From the NCBI RefSeq assembly GCF_024266585.1, contig NZ_CP100647.1, forward strand, positions 1,035,001 through 1,099,000: a stretch of 64,000 nt of DNA, in the 5' to 3' direction. How positions within the stretch are numbered: the first letter of the stretch is position 1; the number at the start of each line of letters is the position of its first letter. This document shows, in pieces, positions 41,094 through 50,598 of this stretch. The stretch comes from Xanthomonas sacchari (GTDB lineage Bacteria > Pseudomonadota > Gammaproteobacteria > Xanthomonadales > Xanthomonadaceae). Below the pieces are notes generated by a model. That model worked only from the letters and a program-made list of their open reading frames with translations. It was not told the DNA's origin and searched no databases. The position numbers and the translations under genes were made by a program.

Positions 41094-42248
41094 TCAGTCC
41101 GCGGCCGCGGGTGCGGCCGCCGGCGGCCGCCACGCGCGCGCGTCCACCCGGGCGCCGGCGCTGAGCCGGTCGATGCCTTCGACCACCACCCGCTGCCCGG
41201 CCTGCAGGCCGGCGACGACGCGGTAGTGCCCCTGCACCAGCTCGCCCAACTGCACCGTCGCGCTGCGTACGCGCGCGTCGGCGTCCAGCACCCACACCTG
41301 CGCGTGCTTGCCGACGTGGGTGACCGCCTGCTGCGGTACGCGCAGCGCCTGCGCGTACTGGGCGCGCGGTACCCGCGCGCGCACGTACATGCCCGGCAGC
41401 AGGCGCCGCTGCGGGTTGTCGACCAGGATGCGCAGCAGCACGCCGCCGGTGCCGGCATCGACGTGGGTGCCGGAGAACAGCACGCGCCCGCTCAGCCCGG
41501 AGGGCGTGCCGCTGCGGTCGAGGATCTGCACCGGCAGGCCGTCGCCGGCGGCGGCCTGGGCGCGCGCGGCCGGCTCCAGCGGGTCCAGGTCGGCGGCGGA
41601 CTGGCGCACGTCGACGTAGACCTGGTCGATCTGCTGGATCACCGCCATCGGCGCGCTGTCGCTGGGCGAGACCAGCGCGCCCTCGGTGAGCAGCGCCTGG
41701 TCGATGCGGCCGCCGATCGGCGCATCGACCGTGGCGAAGGCCAGGTCCAGGCGCCGCCGCGCCAGCGTCGCCTGCGCCTCGGCCACCGCCGCGGCGGCCT
41801 GCGTGCGCTGCGAGGCGACGTCGTCGTACATCTGCCGGCTGACCATGCCCGAGTCCAGCAGCCGCTGCAGCCGTGCGTGCTGCACGTCGGCCAGGACCTG
41901 CCCGGCCTGGGCGCGGTGCAGTGCGGCCGCGGCGGTGTCCACGTCGGCCTGGAACGGCGCCGGATTGATCTGGAACAGCGCATCGCCGCGGTGGACGTCG
42001 GCGCCCTGCTCGAAGAAGCGGCGCTGCACGATGCCGCCGACCTGCGGACGGATCTGCGCGCTGCGCACCGCGGCCACGCGCCCGGGCAGGTCCACGCTCA
42101 CGCTCATGGGCGCCGGTTGCAGGGTCACGGCGGTGACCCGCACCGGCGTGGCCGCGGGCGGCGGCTCCGTGCCGCCGCCGCAGCCGGCCAGGGCCAATGC
42201 CAGCGCGCCGCCGATTCCCAGAGTCCGTCCCCGTTGCCGCATGCCCAT
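41094..42248 (-). CDS. RND efflux periplasmic adaptor lipoprotein
   Basis: A 384-residue membrane-fusion protein with lipobox LALAGC and the family order: VDLPGRVAAVRSAQIRPQVG, GIVQRRFFEQGADVHRGDAL, a coiled hairpin (about 95-170), FATVDAPIGGRIDQALLTEG and a C-terminal barrel (LRVPQQAVTHVGKHAQVWVL). The start chosen at 42248 puts GAGGC just upstream and gives a proper lipoprotein signal; the longer frame reaching into the response-regulator gene is not real. First gene of the pump operon. Confidence 0.94.
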   Translation of the reverse strand: MGMRQRGRTLGIGGALALALAGCGGGTEPPPAATPVRVTAVTLQPAPMSVSVDLPGRVAAVRSAQIRPQVGGIVQRRFFEQGADVHRGDALFQINPAPFQADVDTAAAALHRAQAGQVLADVQHARLQRLLDSGMVSRQMYDDVASQRTQAAAAVAEAQATLARRRLDLAFATVDAPIGGRIDQALLTEGALVSPSDSAPMAVIQQIDQVYVDVRQSAADLDPLEPAARAQAAAGDGLPVQILDRSGTPSGLSGRVLFSGTHVDAGTGGVLLRILVDNPQRRLLPGMYVRARVPRAQYAQALRVPQQAVTHVGKHAQVWVLDADARVRSATVQLGELVQGHYRVVAGLQAGQRVVVEGIDRLSAGARVDARAWRPPAAAPAAAD

Positions 42249-42395
42249 GCCTCGTGCCTCGTCGCTGCCGCCGCGGATGCGGCGGACGCCAAAGCCGTCT
42301 ATGGTCGCGGCCGCGGGTTGCGCGGCGTTCGATGCCGTGTGGAGATATGATGGAGAGCCGCCCGTCCGGGCCGACGCGCCTCTCGCCGCCACGCC

Positions 42396-43127
42396 ATGTC
42401 CGTTTCCTCTCCGGGCGCTGCCGCGCCCGCGTCCGCGCCGCTGGTCCTGATCGCCGAAGACGAGAGCGAGATCGCCGAGATCCTCACCGCCTACCTGGCG
42501 CGCAGCGGGCTGCGCACTGCGCATGCCGGCGACGGCCGCGCCGCACTGGATTTGCACCTGGCGCTGGATCCGGACCTGATCCTGCTGGACGTGCAACTGC
42601 CAGCGGTGGACGGCTGGAAGGTGCTGGCCGAACTGCGCCACCGCGGGCAGACGCCGGTGATCATGCTCACCGCGCTGGACCAGGACATCGACAAGCTGAT
42701 GGGCCTGCGCCTGGGCGCGGACGACTACGTGGTCAAGCCGTTCAACCCGGCCGAGGTGGTGGCGCGGGTGCAGGCGGTGCTGCGGCGCATCCGCGGCAAC
42801 GGCGCCGAGGAGGCGCGCAGCCTGCGCGTGGGTGCCTTCCACATCGATCTGGACCAGCACGAGGCCAGCGTGCGCGTGGGCGAACGCCGGCACACGCTGG
42901 ACCTCACGCTCACCGAGTTCAAGCTGCTGGTGCGGCTGATGCGCGCGCCGAAGCGGGTGTTCAGCCGTGCCGAACTGCGCGACGCCTGCCTGCCGGAAGG
43001 CGACACCCAGGAGCGCACCATCGACAGCCACGTCAGCAAGCTGCGCAAGAAGCTGGAGGCGCTGGGCGTGCAGGGCACGCCGGGCTGCGTGCGCGGGGTC
43101 GGCTACCGTTTCGGATCCGGCGCATGA
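42396..43127 (+). CDS. OmpR-family response regulator (BaeR/SmeR-like)
   Basis: A 243-residue protein. The receiver domain has acidic pocket EDE (LIAEDESE), phospho-acceptor Asp in LILLDVQLPAVDGW, and Lys in DDYVVKPFNP. The C-terminal winged helix ends ERTIDSHVSKLRKKLEALG, RGVGYRF. Divergent from the RND operon with 147 bp between starts, so it very likely controls the pump. Stop overlaps the kinase start (ATGA). Confidence 0.95.
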   Translation: MSVSSPGAAAPASAPLVLIAEDESEIAEILTAYLARSGLRTAHAGDGRAALDLHLALDPDLILLDVQLPAVDGWKVLAELRHRGQTPVIMLTALDQDIDKLMGLRLGADDYVVKPFNPAEVVARVQAVLRRIRGNGAEEARSLRVGAFHIDLDQHEASVRVGERRHTLDLTLTEFKLLVRLMRAPKRVFSRAELRDACLPEGDTQERTIDSHVSKLRKKLEALGVQGTPGCVRGVGYRFGSGA

Positions 43128-44230
43128 GCCGTGCCCCCGGGCTGCGCCGCCAGGTCATCCTGTCGCTGGGCGCGCTGGCGCTGTGGATCATCCTGCTGTC
43201 GGTGGTCGGCTCCTACGTGTTCTACGCGGTGGCGGTGGCCTATCTGCCGGACAGCATCTCCGACACCTGGGTGCCGTCGCATGTCGAGATGATGTGGATG
43301 GGCGCCACCGCGGCGCTGGCCGTGGCGATCGCGGTGGCGGTGGCGGTGCGGCTGTCGCGGCGCATCCTCACGCCGTTGAACTCGGTGGCGCGCAGCCTGC
43401 GCGAAGTCGCGCAGGGCAACCTGCATGCGCGCGCGAGCATGGACGCGCATGCACTGGGCGAGACCGCGCAGCTGGTGCGCGACTTCAACGCCATGGCCGA
43501 TCGGCTGCAGGCGATGACCCGCGAGCGTGCGTTCTGGAATGCCGCCGTCGCCCACGAACTGCGCACGCCGGTGACGATCCTGCGGGGACGCCTGCAGGGC
43601 CTGGCCGAGGGCGTGTTCGCGCCGGACGTGGCGGCGTTCGAGAGCCTGCTGCGGCAGGTCGAGGGCCTGAACCGGCTGATCCAGGACTTGCGCGTGCTCA
43701 GCCTCACCGACAGCGGGCACCTGGAGCTGCAGCCGGCACCGGCCGACCTGGCCCAGGAGGTGGCGGCGGTGCTGCATGCGTTCGGCGCCAGCCTGGACGC
43801 GCGCGGCCTGGTGCTGGAACCCACGCTGGCGCTGCGCACGCCGGTGCTGTGCGATGCGGTGCGCATTCGCCAGGCGCTGATGGCCCTGCTGGAGAACGCG
43901 CAGCACTATGCCGAGCCGGGCCCGCTGCGGGTGGGCGTGCTGGCGCATGCGGGCCAGTGTGTGCTGTTCGTGGAAGACGCCGGCCCCGGCATCGCACCGG
44001 AGATCGCCGCGCGCGTGTTCGATGCGTTCCGCCGCGGCGATCCGTCGCGCTCGCGCAAGAGCGGCGGCAGCGGCCTGGGTCTGGCGGTGGTCAAGGCCAT
44101 CGCCGTGGCGCACGGCGGCGATGCGCTGTGCGTGCCCGCAGGCAGCGGGACCCGCTTCGAGCTGCGTTGGCCGCTGGTGTCCTCGACCGAGGCCGTCGCA
44201 CGTGCGGTGCAGGTGCCGGCCGTGCCGTAG
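43124..44230 (+). CDS. Sensor histidine kinase paired with the regulator
   Basis: A 368-residue membrane kinase: TM1 about 12-38, a short periplasmic segment (YLPDSISDTWVPSH), TM2 about 58-78, HAMP, H-box AAVAHELRTPVTILRGR, N-box LMALLENAQHY, and G-boxes VEDAGPGIAPEIA and GGSGLGLAVVKAIA. The sensor loop is only about 20 residues, suggesting membrane-stress or intramembrane sensing. Translationally coupled to the regulator. Confidence 0.94.
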   Translation: MSRAPGLRRQVILSLGALALWIILLSVVGSYVFYAVAVAYLPDSISDTWVPSHVEMMWMGATAALAVAIAVAVAVRLSRRILTPLNSVARSLREVAQGNLHARASMDAHALGETAQLVRDFNAMADRLQAMTRERAFWNAAVAHELRTPVTILRGRLQGLAEGVFAPDVAAFESLLRQVEGLNRLIQDLRVLSLTDSGHLELQPAPADLAQEVAAVLHAFGASLDARGLVLEPTLALRTPVLCDAVRIRQALMALLENAQHYAEPGPLRVGVLAHAGQCVLFVEDAGPGIAPEIAARVFDAFRRGDPSRSRKSGGSGLGLAVVKAIAVAHGGDALCVPAGSGTRFELRWPLVSSTEAVARAVQVPAVP

Positions 44231-44552
44231 GGACATGCCCGCCGTGCGGACGCTGCGCAGATCCGCCGCGTGCTCGAGTGTGGCTGCGCCGAGGACCGCG
44301 GAGCAGTGCACGCCTGCGGCACGTCGAGGGCGCAGTGCTTGGGTGCTGCGCCTAGATGCCGCGATTAGGTGCCGCGCGATCGACGGCGCCAGCGCTCGTT
44401 GCCGCGGCGAGCATGGTGCCTGTTCGCCGGCGGCACAGGTCGTGACGCGCGTGTGATGCGTGCGCAGGCGATCGCGGCGCGAGGCGCGCTAGCCAAGACC
44501 TTCACTGCGCCTGTGCTCTGGTAGCCACTGCACAACCGAACTGGAGTGTCGA
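44231..44552. other. Gene-free region after the kinase
   Basis: About 320 bp of GC-rich DNA without a convincing gene, RNA or terminator. Confidence 0.5.
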
Positions 44553-44708
44553 ATGGACACCACGCTGATGCCCTGGGTTGCCGGGCTGTTCATCCTGCTC
44601 ATCGCCGCGATGCTGTACCTGGTGACCCGCGCCAAGAAGAACCGCAACCGCCCGGCGCAGGACCACGCCGCCACCAAGAGCGATGTGGACACCGCCGCCA
44701 AGCGCTAG
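44553..44708 (+). CDS. 51-residue single-pass membrane protein
   Basis: MDTTLMPWVAGLFILLIAAM begins the protein; one helix (about 7-25) is followed by a basic, polar tail (RAKKNRNRPAQD) ending DTAAKR. ATG is preceded by CTGGAGTG (ribosome site GGAG, 9 nt). Small proteins of this layout are common but of unknown role. Likely real given the start signal and clean composition. Confidence 0.6.
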   Translation: MDTTLMPWVAGLFILLIAAMLYLVTRAKKNRNRPAQDHAATKSDVDTAAKR

Positions 44709-44742
44709 GGCGCGGCGCCGATGGCTGCCGCCTGACGCAGTC

Positions 44743-44982
44743 TCAGGAGACGGCGTCCAGCGGCGCGAAGCGCGGGCGCGACACGCCGTCGACCTGCACT
44801 GGCTCGACGAACATCGGGTACGGCCGCACCCATAGTTCGCCTGTGCCGTACAGCGGCCGGTACAGCACCAGCGGTTCCAGCGTCTCGCTGCTGCGGACCA
44901 CCCCCAGCACCTCGTATTCGCCGCCCTTGAAGTGGCGGTAGCGGCCCAGGGCGATGGAAGGCAGTGGGCTGAGGTCGCGCAT
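44743..44982 (-). CDS. DUF1653-family protein
   Basis: A 79-residue protein with the DUF1653 pattern: IALGRYRHFKGGEYEVLGVV, RSSETLEPLVLYRPLYGTGE, LWVRPYPMF. A small beta-rich cytoplasmic protein of unknown role, widespread in bacteria. The start at the ATG of MRDLSPLP is chosen because homologous proteins begin close to the IALGRYRHF motif; the frame extends 44 codons further without resemblance. Confidence 0.85.
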   Translation of the reverse strand: MRDLSPLPSIALGRYRHFKGGEYEVLGVVRSSETLEPLVLYRPLYGTGELWVRPYPMFVEPVQVDGVSRPRFAPLDAVS

Positions 44983-45118
44983 GGCGGTGTCCTGGTGGGC
45001 GGGGAGCGCGAGTGTAGCGGTCTGCGCCTGCGTGCACGCTGCTTTGCCGCGACGAAGCGCGCGCGTGGCGGTTCGTCGCCTCGTAGGGGCCTCTTTGCTA
45101 ACGACGGGGCGCATCGCC

Positions 45119-45182
45119 TAGGAGCGGCTTCAGCCGCGACGGGCGTTACCGGGAAAGCCTGTCGCGGCCGAAGCCGCTCCTA
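45119..45182. repeat. REP doublet
   Basis: TAGGAGCGGCTTC and its inverse GAAGCCGCTCCTA flank a 38-bp centre (with inner GCCGCGAC/GTCGCGGC arms). Same module as at 1137. Confidence 0.8.
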
Positions 45183-45247
45183 CGGATTACCTGTAGGCAA
45201 ATAGCGCCCGAGCGCTGCCCGTCCATCGTCGCCAGCATGCCCTGACG

Positions 45248-46237
45248 CTATGGCGCGGGATCGGCGAAGTCGAAGGCCTGCCCGGACTCGGCGGCGACGA
45301 AGTCGGCGGCGGCGACGCCTGCCAGGTGCAGGGCGGCGGCCAGCGCCTCGCGCGGCGCCTCACGGCCTTCGTCGGTAAGCTGGAAGGTGCCCCAGTGGAT
45401 GCCGAGCGCGCGCCGCGCGCCGGTGTCCTGGAAGATCCGCACCGCTTCGGTGGGGTCGATGTGCTGCGGTGCCATGAACCAGCGTGGCGCGTAGGCGCCG
45501 ATCGGGATCAACGCCACGTCGGGCGCGCCGTGCCGGGCGCGGATCTCGCGGAAGATGGCGCCATCGCCATAGCCGGTGTCCCCCGCGAACCACACCGATC
45601 CCCGCGCGGTCTCGATGAAGAAACCGGACCACAGCGCCATCCTGCGGTCGGCGATGCCGCGGCTGGACCAATGGTTGGCGCGGGTCAGCGTCGCCGTCGC
45701 GGCGTCGCCGATCGGCAGCCGGTCGTGCCAGTCGCCGGTCGCGATGCGCGCATCGGGAACGCGTTTGCGCAACAGGGCGTCGTTGCCCAGCGGCATCACG
45801 AACAGGGGCTGGTGCGCATCGTGCAGCCTGCGCAAGGTCGCCAGGTCGAAGTGGTCGTAGTGGTTGTGGCTCAGCAGGACCGCATCGATGGGAGGCAGGT
45901 CCGCGAAGCGGATGCCCGGTGCCGTCACCCGCTTGGGCCCGGCGATCTGCGAGGGGCTGGCCCGCTGCGACCACACCGGGTCGGTGAGCAGGTTGAGGCC
46001 GGCGGCCTGGATCAGCAGCGTGGCGTGGCCGACCATGGTGATGCGCAGGCCGTCGTGCCGCTGGGCGGGCACGGCGGGTGTCACCGGGACCTGCGCTGGC
46101 CAGCGCACGGCGCCCATTTCGGCTTTCCAGCGCAGCACCTTGCTCAGCGCGTTGTCGATGGTGGGCTGGCCGGGGTTGAAGAAGCGCACGCCGTCGAAAT
46201 GGTCGCTGACGGGGCCACGATAGTAGGGGTTGGCCAT
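45248..46237 (-). CDS. MBL-fold hydrolase (RomA/NAPE-PLD-like)
   Basis: A 329-residue metallo-beta-lactamase-fold protein. Motifs: ITMVGHATLLIQAAGLNLLT, DPVWSQRASP, metal-binding LSHNHYDHFD, VWFAGDTGYGDG and a final HIDPTEA/GIHWGTF. The family includes N-acyl-phosphatidylethanolamine phospholipase D and bacterial RomA-type proteins; the substrate here is unknown. An in-frame ATG 24 bp upstream (46261) is an alternative start; neither has a clear ribosome site. Confidence 0.88.
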   Translation of the reverse strand: MANPYYRGPVSDHFDGVRFFNPGQPTIDNALSKVLRWKAEMGAVRWPAQVPVTPAVPAQRHDGLRITMVGHATLLIQAAGLNLLTDPVWSQRASPSQIAGPKRVTAPGIRFADLPPIDAVLLSHNHYDHFDLATLRRLHDAHQPLFVMPLGNDALLRKRVPDARIATGDWHDRLPIGDAATATLTRANHWSSRGIADRRMALWSGFFIETARGSVWFAGDTGYGDGAIFREIRARHGAPDVALIPIGAYAPRWFMAPQHIDPTEAVRIFQDTGARRALGIHWGTFQLTDEGREAPREALAAALHLAGVAAADFVAAESGQAFDFADPAP

Positions 46238-46443
46238 TGAGGCACGGTCCAGGCGATGCAAGGGGATGGAAGGAGCCGGTGACGCGCCAGCGGCGCAGGC
46301 GCGGATGCGTGCCTGACGCCGTGCGAGGCGAACGCTGCCGACGCGGATCTGCGAAGGGGGATTCTAAGGGCGCGGCCCGCGGCTGCGCATCGCACGGCGA
46401 CGCGGGTCGCGCAGCGTCCCGATGCGGTCAGGCCGCCTCGCCG

Positions 46444-49400
46444 TCACGAGAAGATGTCCGCCACGTAGCGGCCGTGTTCGCGTTCCATCCGGTCGGCCCA
46501 GGCGTTGGCCGCGTCGGCGCTGACGCCCATGCTGTCGCGATAGATGCGCACGAAGGTGTCGCGCACCGCCGGCGCCATGTGTTCGCCGTCGCCGCAGACG
46601 TACACGGTGGCGCCTTGCTGGAACAGCGCCGACACGCGTGCGCGGTCCTGCCACATGCGGTGCTGGACATAGGCCATGCCGTCCTGCGGCGCCTGCGAGC
46701 AGGCCAGGCGCACATCGACCACGCCCATGTCCTGCCAGCGTCGCAGTTCGTCCTTGTACAGGTAGTCGACCTCGGGATGGTCGATGCCGAAAAACAACAG
46801 GGCCTCGCCGACGTCGCGGCCACCCGCCTTCTGGATCGCACGCTCCTGCAGGAAACCATGGAACGGCGCGATGCCGCTGCCGGCACAGACCAGGATGATC
46901 GGCGTGGCCGGATCGTCCGGTGGATGGAAGCTCGCCTGCGACGGCCGCACCGCGACCGACACCAGCGCGCCTGCGTCCAGGCCGGCCAGGTAGGTGGAAG
47001 CCACGCCGCGGCGGCGCCCCATGCCCGACAGCGCCGGGGCGTCGAGCACGGCGACGGTCAACGAACACTGCGCCGGGTCGCGCAGCGGCGAGGAGGAAAT
47101 GGAGTATTGCCGCGCGCGCATGGCCGGCAGCGCGCCGAGGAAGGCGCCCAGTGCCAGCTCGCAGGCGGGGAAGCGTTCCAGCAGATCGAGCAGGCTGGTC
47201 TTCTTGGCCAGTACCTCGTCCGTATAGGCCGGCTCGGTGGCGAGCGTTTCCAGCGCCTCGCGTTCGGGCGGGCAGCGCGTGGCGGCCGCCAACTGCGCGA
47301 CCTGCGCGCGCGTGGCCGGTTGCGCCAGTTCCACGTAGTCGGTGAGCAGTTGCGCCAGCGGGACCGGATAGCCGCTGGGCAGGGCGGAGACGGCACCCGG
47401 GCGCTGGCCGATGACGACCTGGGTGTCGCTGGCGAGACCGAAGCGCCGTAGTGCGCGCTCGACCTGCGCTGCGGGGTTGCGCGGCAGCACCGCGAGATAG
47501 TCGCCGGTGCGGTAACGCATGCCGTCGGGCAAGGCGATCTCGATGTGGCGCTTGGAGCGCGCGAACGCGGCGGACATGTCGACCAGTTCGCGATTGGCGA
47601 CGATGCGTCCCTGGTCGAGTTCGGTCAGCCGCAACGCGCCGAGCCGTGCGGAGGGAACGATGTCCACCTCCAGCGTATGCGCCGTCTGTTCCAGCGACGC
47701 CTTTCCCAGCGCCTGGCCCAGCTCCGCCCACAGTTCTGCGTACCAGGCATCGAAGCCGCCGAAGAAATCGCCGCCGGCGTCGGTTTCGCCACGCGCTTTG
47801 AAGCGCGTGGCGCCCGCCGCCTCCAGCGCGGCATCGACCCGTTTCGGAATCGCCTGGTAGGTGCGCGCCCATTGCCGGTTGCCGGATCCGAACACGGCAT
47901 AGCGCACGCCGGTCAGTTCGTCGGCGGCCAGGGTGTCGACCCAGTCCACAAAGCGGCGTGCGTTGTCCGGCGGCTGGCCTTCGTAGGAGGCGGTGACCAC
48001 GACCACCGCGCCGTCGCGCGGCAGGCGGCCGACATGCGCGTCCAGCGGCGCGACCACCGGCGCGTACCCCTGCGTGGCCGCATCGCCGCCGATGCGCTGC
48101 GCGAACGCTTCGCACGAGCCGGCATTGCCGCCGTACAGCACCAGCAGCGGCGTGTCCGGCGCGGTGCCGGCCGGGACCGGCGTCGCCGCCGGCGCCAGGG
48201 GTTTCTGCGGCGCCGTCGGCAGCACGCTGCGCGCGCGCACGGCGACGTCGGTGCGGCGGCGCGCGCGGATGCGCAAGCCGTCCGGCTTCAGGGTCAGGGT
48301 CTCCGCGACCTTGAGTGGGTAGTCCGGATCGACCATGTCCAGGTCGAAACGTTGCAGGATCATCGTCAGCACCAGCTGCGCTTCCTGCATCGCGAACCCG
48401 CGCCCGATGCAGGCGCGCGCGCCGTTGCCGAACGGTTTCCAGGCATTGGGCGGGAGCCGTTCGGCCGCGTCGGGCGCGAAGCGCTCGGGGCGAAAGGCCT
48501 CCGGTTCGTCCCACACCGTTGGATCCCGATGCAGGGTGGGAATCAGCACGAGCAGCGTGTCCTGCGGCGTCACCGCATAGCGGCCGGCCAGCGTGGTCGC
48601 GGCGCGCGCGGCGACCGCGAACGCCGGCGCGGTCGGCCACAGCCGCAGGGTTTCCTGCAGGACCTGTTCGATGTAGCGCAGCTTGGCCAGGTCCTCGACC
48701 TGCGGCGGCTGCGTGCCCAGTGCCGCGTCCACCACCTGGCGCGCGTGCGCCATCGCCGCCGGATGGCGTAGCAGCAGATACAACGCGAACGACAACAGGC
48801 CGCTGGTCGTCTCGTGGCCGGCGATCAGCAAGGTCACCAGCTGGTAACGGATGTTCTCGTCCGAGAGGGCTTCGCCGCTCGCCTGGTCGCGTCCGTACAG
48901 CATCAGGTTGAGCAGGTCCTCGCGCGAGGCCGCGGCGGGGTCGGCCCTGCGCTCGGCGATCAAGGTCTCGGCGATGCCGCGGATCATCGCCAGGTCGGCC
49001 TCGTAGCGGCGCCGGCCGGGCGCCAGCAGGCGATTGGCCAGGTCCGGCCGACGCGCGCGCGCGCCGGCTTCGGCCAAGGCGCCCACCATCGCCGCGACGA
49101 AGGGGTGCATCTCGTTCTGGTAGAAGCTGTTGAAGCGGTAGTCGAACGCGCACAGCGCGATCGTGTCGAGGGTCAGCCGGGTCATGTTGTCGGCCACGTC
49201 GATCACCGCGTCCGGGCCGAACCGCTCCCAGCGCTGCAGCATCTGCTCGGCGATGTCCTCCATGCGCCCGAACATCGCGCGCACGCCGATCGGACCGAAC
49301 GCGGGCATCAGCAGCCGGTGCGCCTTGGCCCAATTGGGTTCGTCGTTGTAGGCGGTGAACAGACCGTCGCCGCCGAGGTCGCGCAAGGCCTGCAGCGGTC

Positions 49401-49617
49401 TATGCAGCTTCTTCGCGAAGCGGGTTTCGTCGCACACCTCGTCTACCAGCGCCTGCCCGCTCAGCACCGTCAGCGACAGCGGGCCGCTGTGCAGGCGAAA
49501 GATCGGGCCATGCACCTTGGCCAGCCGCATCAGGCTCTGCACCGGTGCATCCGCATCGAGATGGTGGAAATTGCCGAGCAGTGGCAAAGAGCGCGGTTGC
49601 GGGATGGCCTGGGTCAT
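46444..49617 (-). CDS. Self-sufficient cytochrome P450/NADPH reductase (CYP102-type)
   Basis: A 1057-residue fusion, matching the size of P450 BM3. The P450 domain (1-460) has I-helix LLIAGHETTSG, ETLRLWP and the heme loop FGNGARACIGRG with Cys403. The reductase has an FMN domain (LLVLYGGNAGSCEAFAQRIG), an FAD domain (RQYSISSSPL) and an NADPH domain (CAGSGIAPFHGFLQER; YVCGDGEHMAPAV). CYP102 enzymes hydroxylate fatty acids near the omega end using NADPH and O2 in the cytoplasm. The start overlaps the stop of the TetR gene, so both are in one operon, suggesting control by a fatty-acid-like ligand. Confidence 0.96.
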   Translation of the reverse strand: MTQAIPQPRSLPLLGNFHHLDADAPVQSLMRLAKVHGPIFRLHSGPLSLTVLSGQALVDEVCDETRFAKKLHRPLQALRDLGGDGLFTAYNDEPNWAKAHRLLMPAFGPIGVRAMFGRMEDIAEQMLQRWERFGPDAVIDVADNMTRLTLDTIALCAFDYRFNSFYQNEMHPFVAAMVGALAEAGARARRPDLANRLLAPGRRRYEADLAMIRGIAETLIAERRADPAAASREDLLNLMLYGRDQASGEALSDENIRYQLVTLLIAGHETTSGLLSFALYLLLRHPAAMAHARQVVDAALGTQPPQVEDLAKLRYIEQVLQETLRLWPTAPAFAVAARAATTLAGRYAVTPQDTLLVLIPTLHRDPTVWDEPEAFRPERFAPDAAERLPPNAWKPFGNGARACIGRGFAMQEAQLVLTMILQRFDLDMVDPDYPLKVAETLTLKPDGLRIRARRRTDVAVRARSVLPTAPQKPLAPAATPVPAGTAPDTPLLVLYGGNAGSCEAFAQRIGGDAATQGYAPVVAPLDAHVGRLPRDGAVVVVTASYEGQPPDNARRFVDWVDTLAADELTGVRYAVFGSGNRQWARTYQAIPKRVDAALEAAGATRFKARGETDAGGDFFGGFDAWYAELWAELGQALGKASLEQTAHTLEVDIVPSARLGALRLTELDQGRIVANRELVDMSAAFARSKRHIEIALPDGMRYRTGDYLAVLPRNPAAQVERALRRFGLASDTQVVIGQRPGAVSALPSGYPVPLAQLLTDYVELAQPATRAQVAQLAAATRCPPEREALETLATEPAYTDEVLAKKTSLLDLLERFPACELALGAFLGALPAMRARQYSISSSPLRDPAQCSLTVAVLDAPALSGMGRRRGVASTYLAGLDAGALVSVAVRPSQASFHPPDDPATPIILVCAGSGIAPFHGFLQERAIQKAGGRDVGEALLFFGIDHPEVDYLYKDELRRWQDMGVVDVRLACSQAPQDGMAYVQHRMWQDRARVSALFQQGATVYVCGDGEHMAPAVRDTFVRIYRDSMGVSADAANAWADRMEREHGRYVADIFS

Positions 49618-50324
49618 GGGGTGCCTTCCTGGAGAGCATGCGGCGGGACGATCGGTGCGGGACCGATGCCGGGATGTGGGGGATGCAGCAACGTGGCGAG
49701 CACGGTCTCGACCAGCCGCGCCCGCGCCTCGCCGGCGCCGATCTCCGGGGCCAGCCGCGCCAGCATCTGCGGGAACTCCGGTGGCTGGCTCAGCATGCTG
49801 TTCAGCAGGACGAAGAACAGCGCCGGATGCGTCGCTTTCACGATGCCGGCCTGGATCCCGGCGAGGATCAGCGCATGGCCGGCGGCGTAGGCCGGGCGCA
49901 GCAACTGCTCGGTGACCACGGCGGCGCGCTCGGGGCGTTCGGACACCACCCGCGCGACGAAGTCGCGCACCGCCGGATGGGTCTCGTAGAAGGTGGCCAT
50001 GAGCAGGATCGCGTCCGCCAGCCGCGCCGGCAGCGCGCGTGCGCGGTCGGCGGTCAGCTGTGCCATCGCCGCAAGCCGCGGCCGCAGGGCCTGCGCGAAC
50101 TGGTCCACGCAGGCGTCCCACAGGGCGGCCTTGCTGCCGAAACGCACGCGCACCAGGTTCGGGCTCACCCCTGCGGCGGCCGCGATGGTGCGGATGTCGG
50201 CGCCGTCGAACCCGTACCGGGCAAAGGCGGCGGACGCGGCCGACAGCAGCGCCTGGCGGCCGTCGGGTTGGTCCCTGGTCGGGCGGCCGCGTGGGCGAGG
50301 GCGGTGGGGCGTGGTCGTCGTCAT
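49614..50324 (-). CDS. TetR-family regulator of the P450 operon
   Basis: A 236-residue protein. N-terminal HTH: RQALLSAASAAFARYGFDGA, DIRTIAAAAGVSPNLVRVRF, GSKAALWDACV. The C-terminal ligand domain includes ADAILLMATFYETHPAVRDF. Its TGA overlaps the P450 ATG, so it is probably an autorepressor of the two-gene operon. The 270 bp upstream contain no gene and should hold the promoter and operator. Confidence 0.92.
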   Translation of the reverse strand: MTTTTPHRPRPRGRPTRDQPDGRQALLSAASAAFARYGFDGADIRTIAAAAGVSPNLVRVRFGSKAALWDACVDQFAQALRPRLAAMAQLTADRARALPARLADAILLMATFYETHPAVRDFVARVVSERPERAAVVTEQLLRPAYAAGHALILAGIQAGIVKATHPALFFVLLNSMLSQPPEFPQMLARLAPEIGAGEARARLVETVLATLLHPPHPGIGPAPIVPPHALQEGTP

Positions 50325-50598
50325 GCGGGCGACGATAAAAATGTCCGGCTGTACATTTACGAACCCGCACGCCGGCCTGGCGGGCTTCGTTCAGCGGGCA
50401 GCTGCGCCTGGGGGCTCCCCCGCGCTGGGTGGGATCGCGTGGCGGTGTCGCGGCCGCCAGCGCTGGTTGCGCAGGCACGGCGCCCTGTCGCGCCAGGCCC
50501 GCAGCGCTTCTGTCGCGCCAGGTAGACGAACGCGGCCATGCGCGGCGATGTCAGCCGTGCTGGCAGACACCGGCGCGGCAGCGTCGATACCGTGATGC

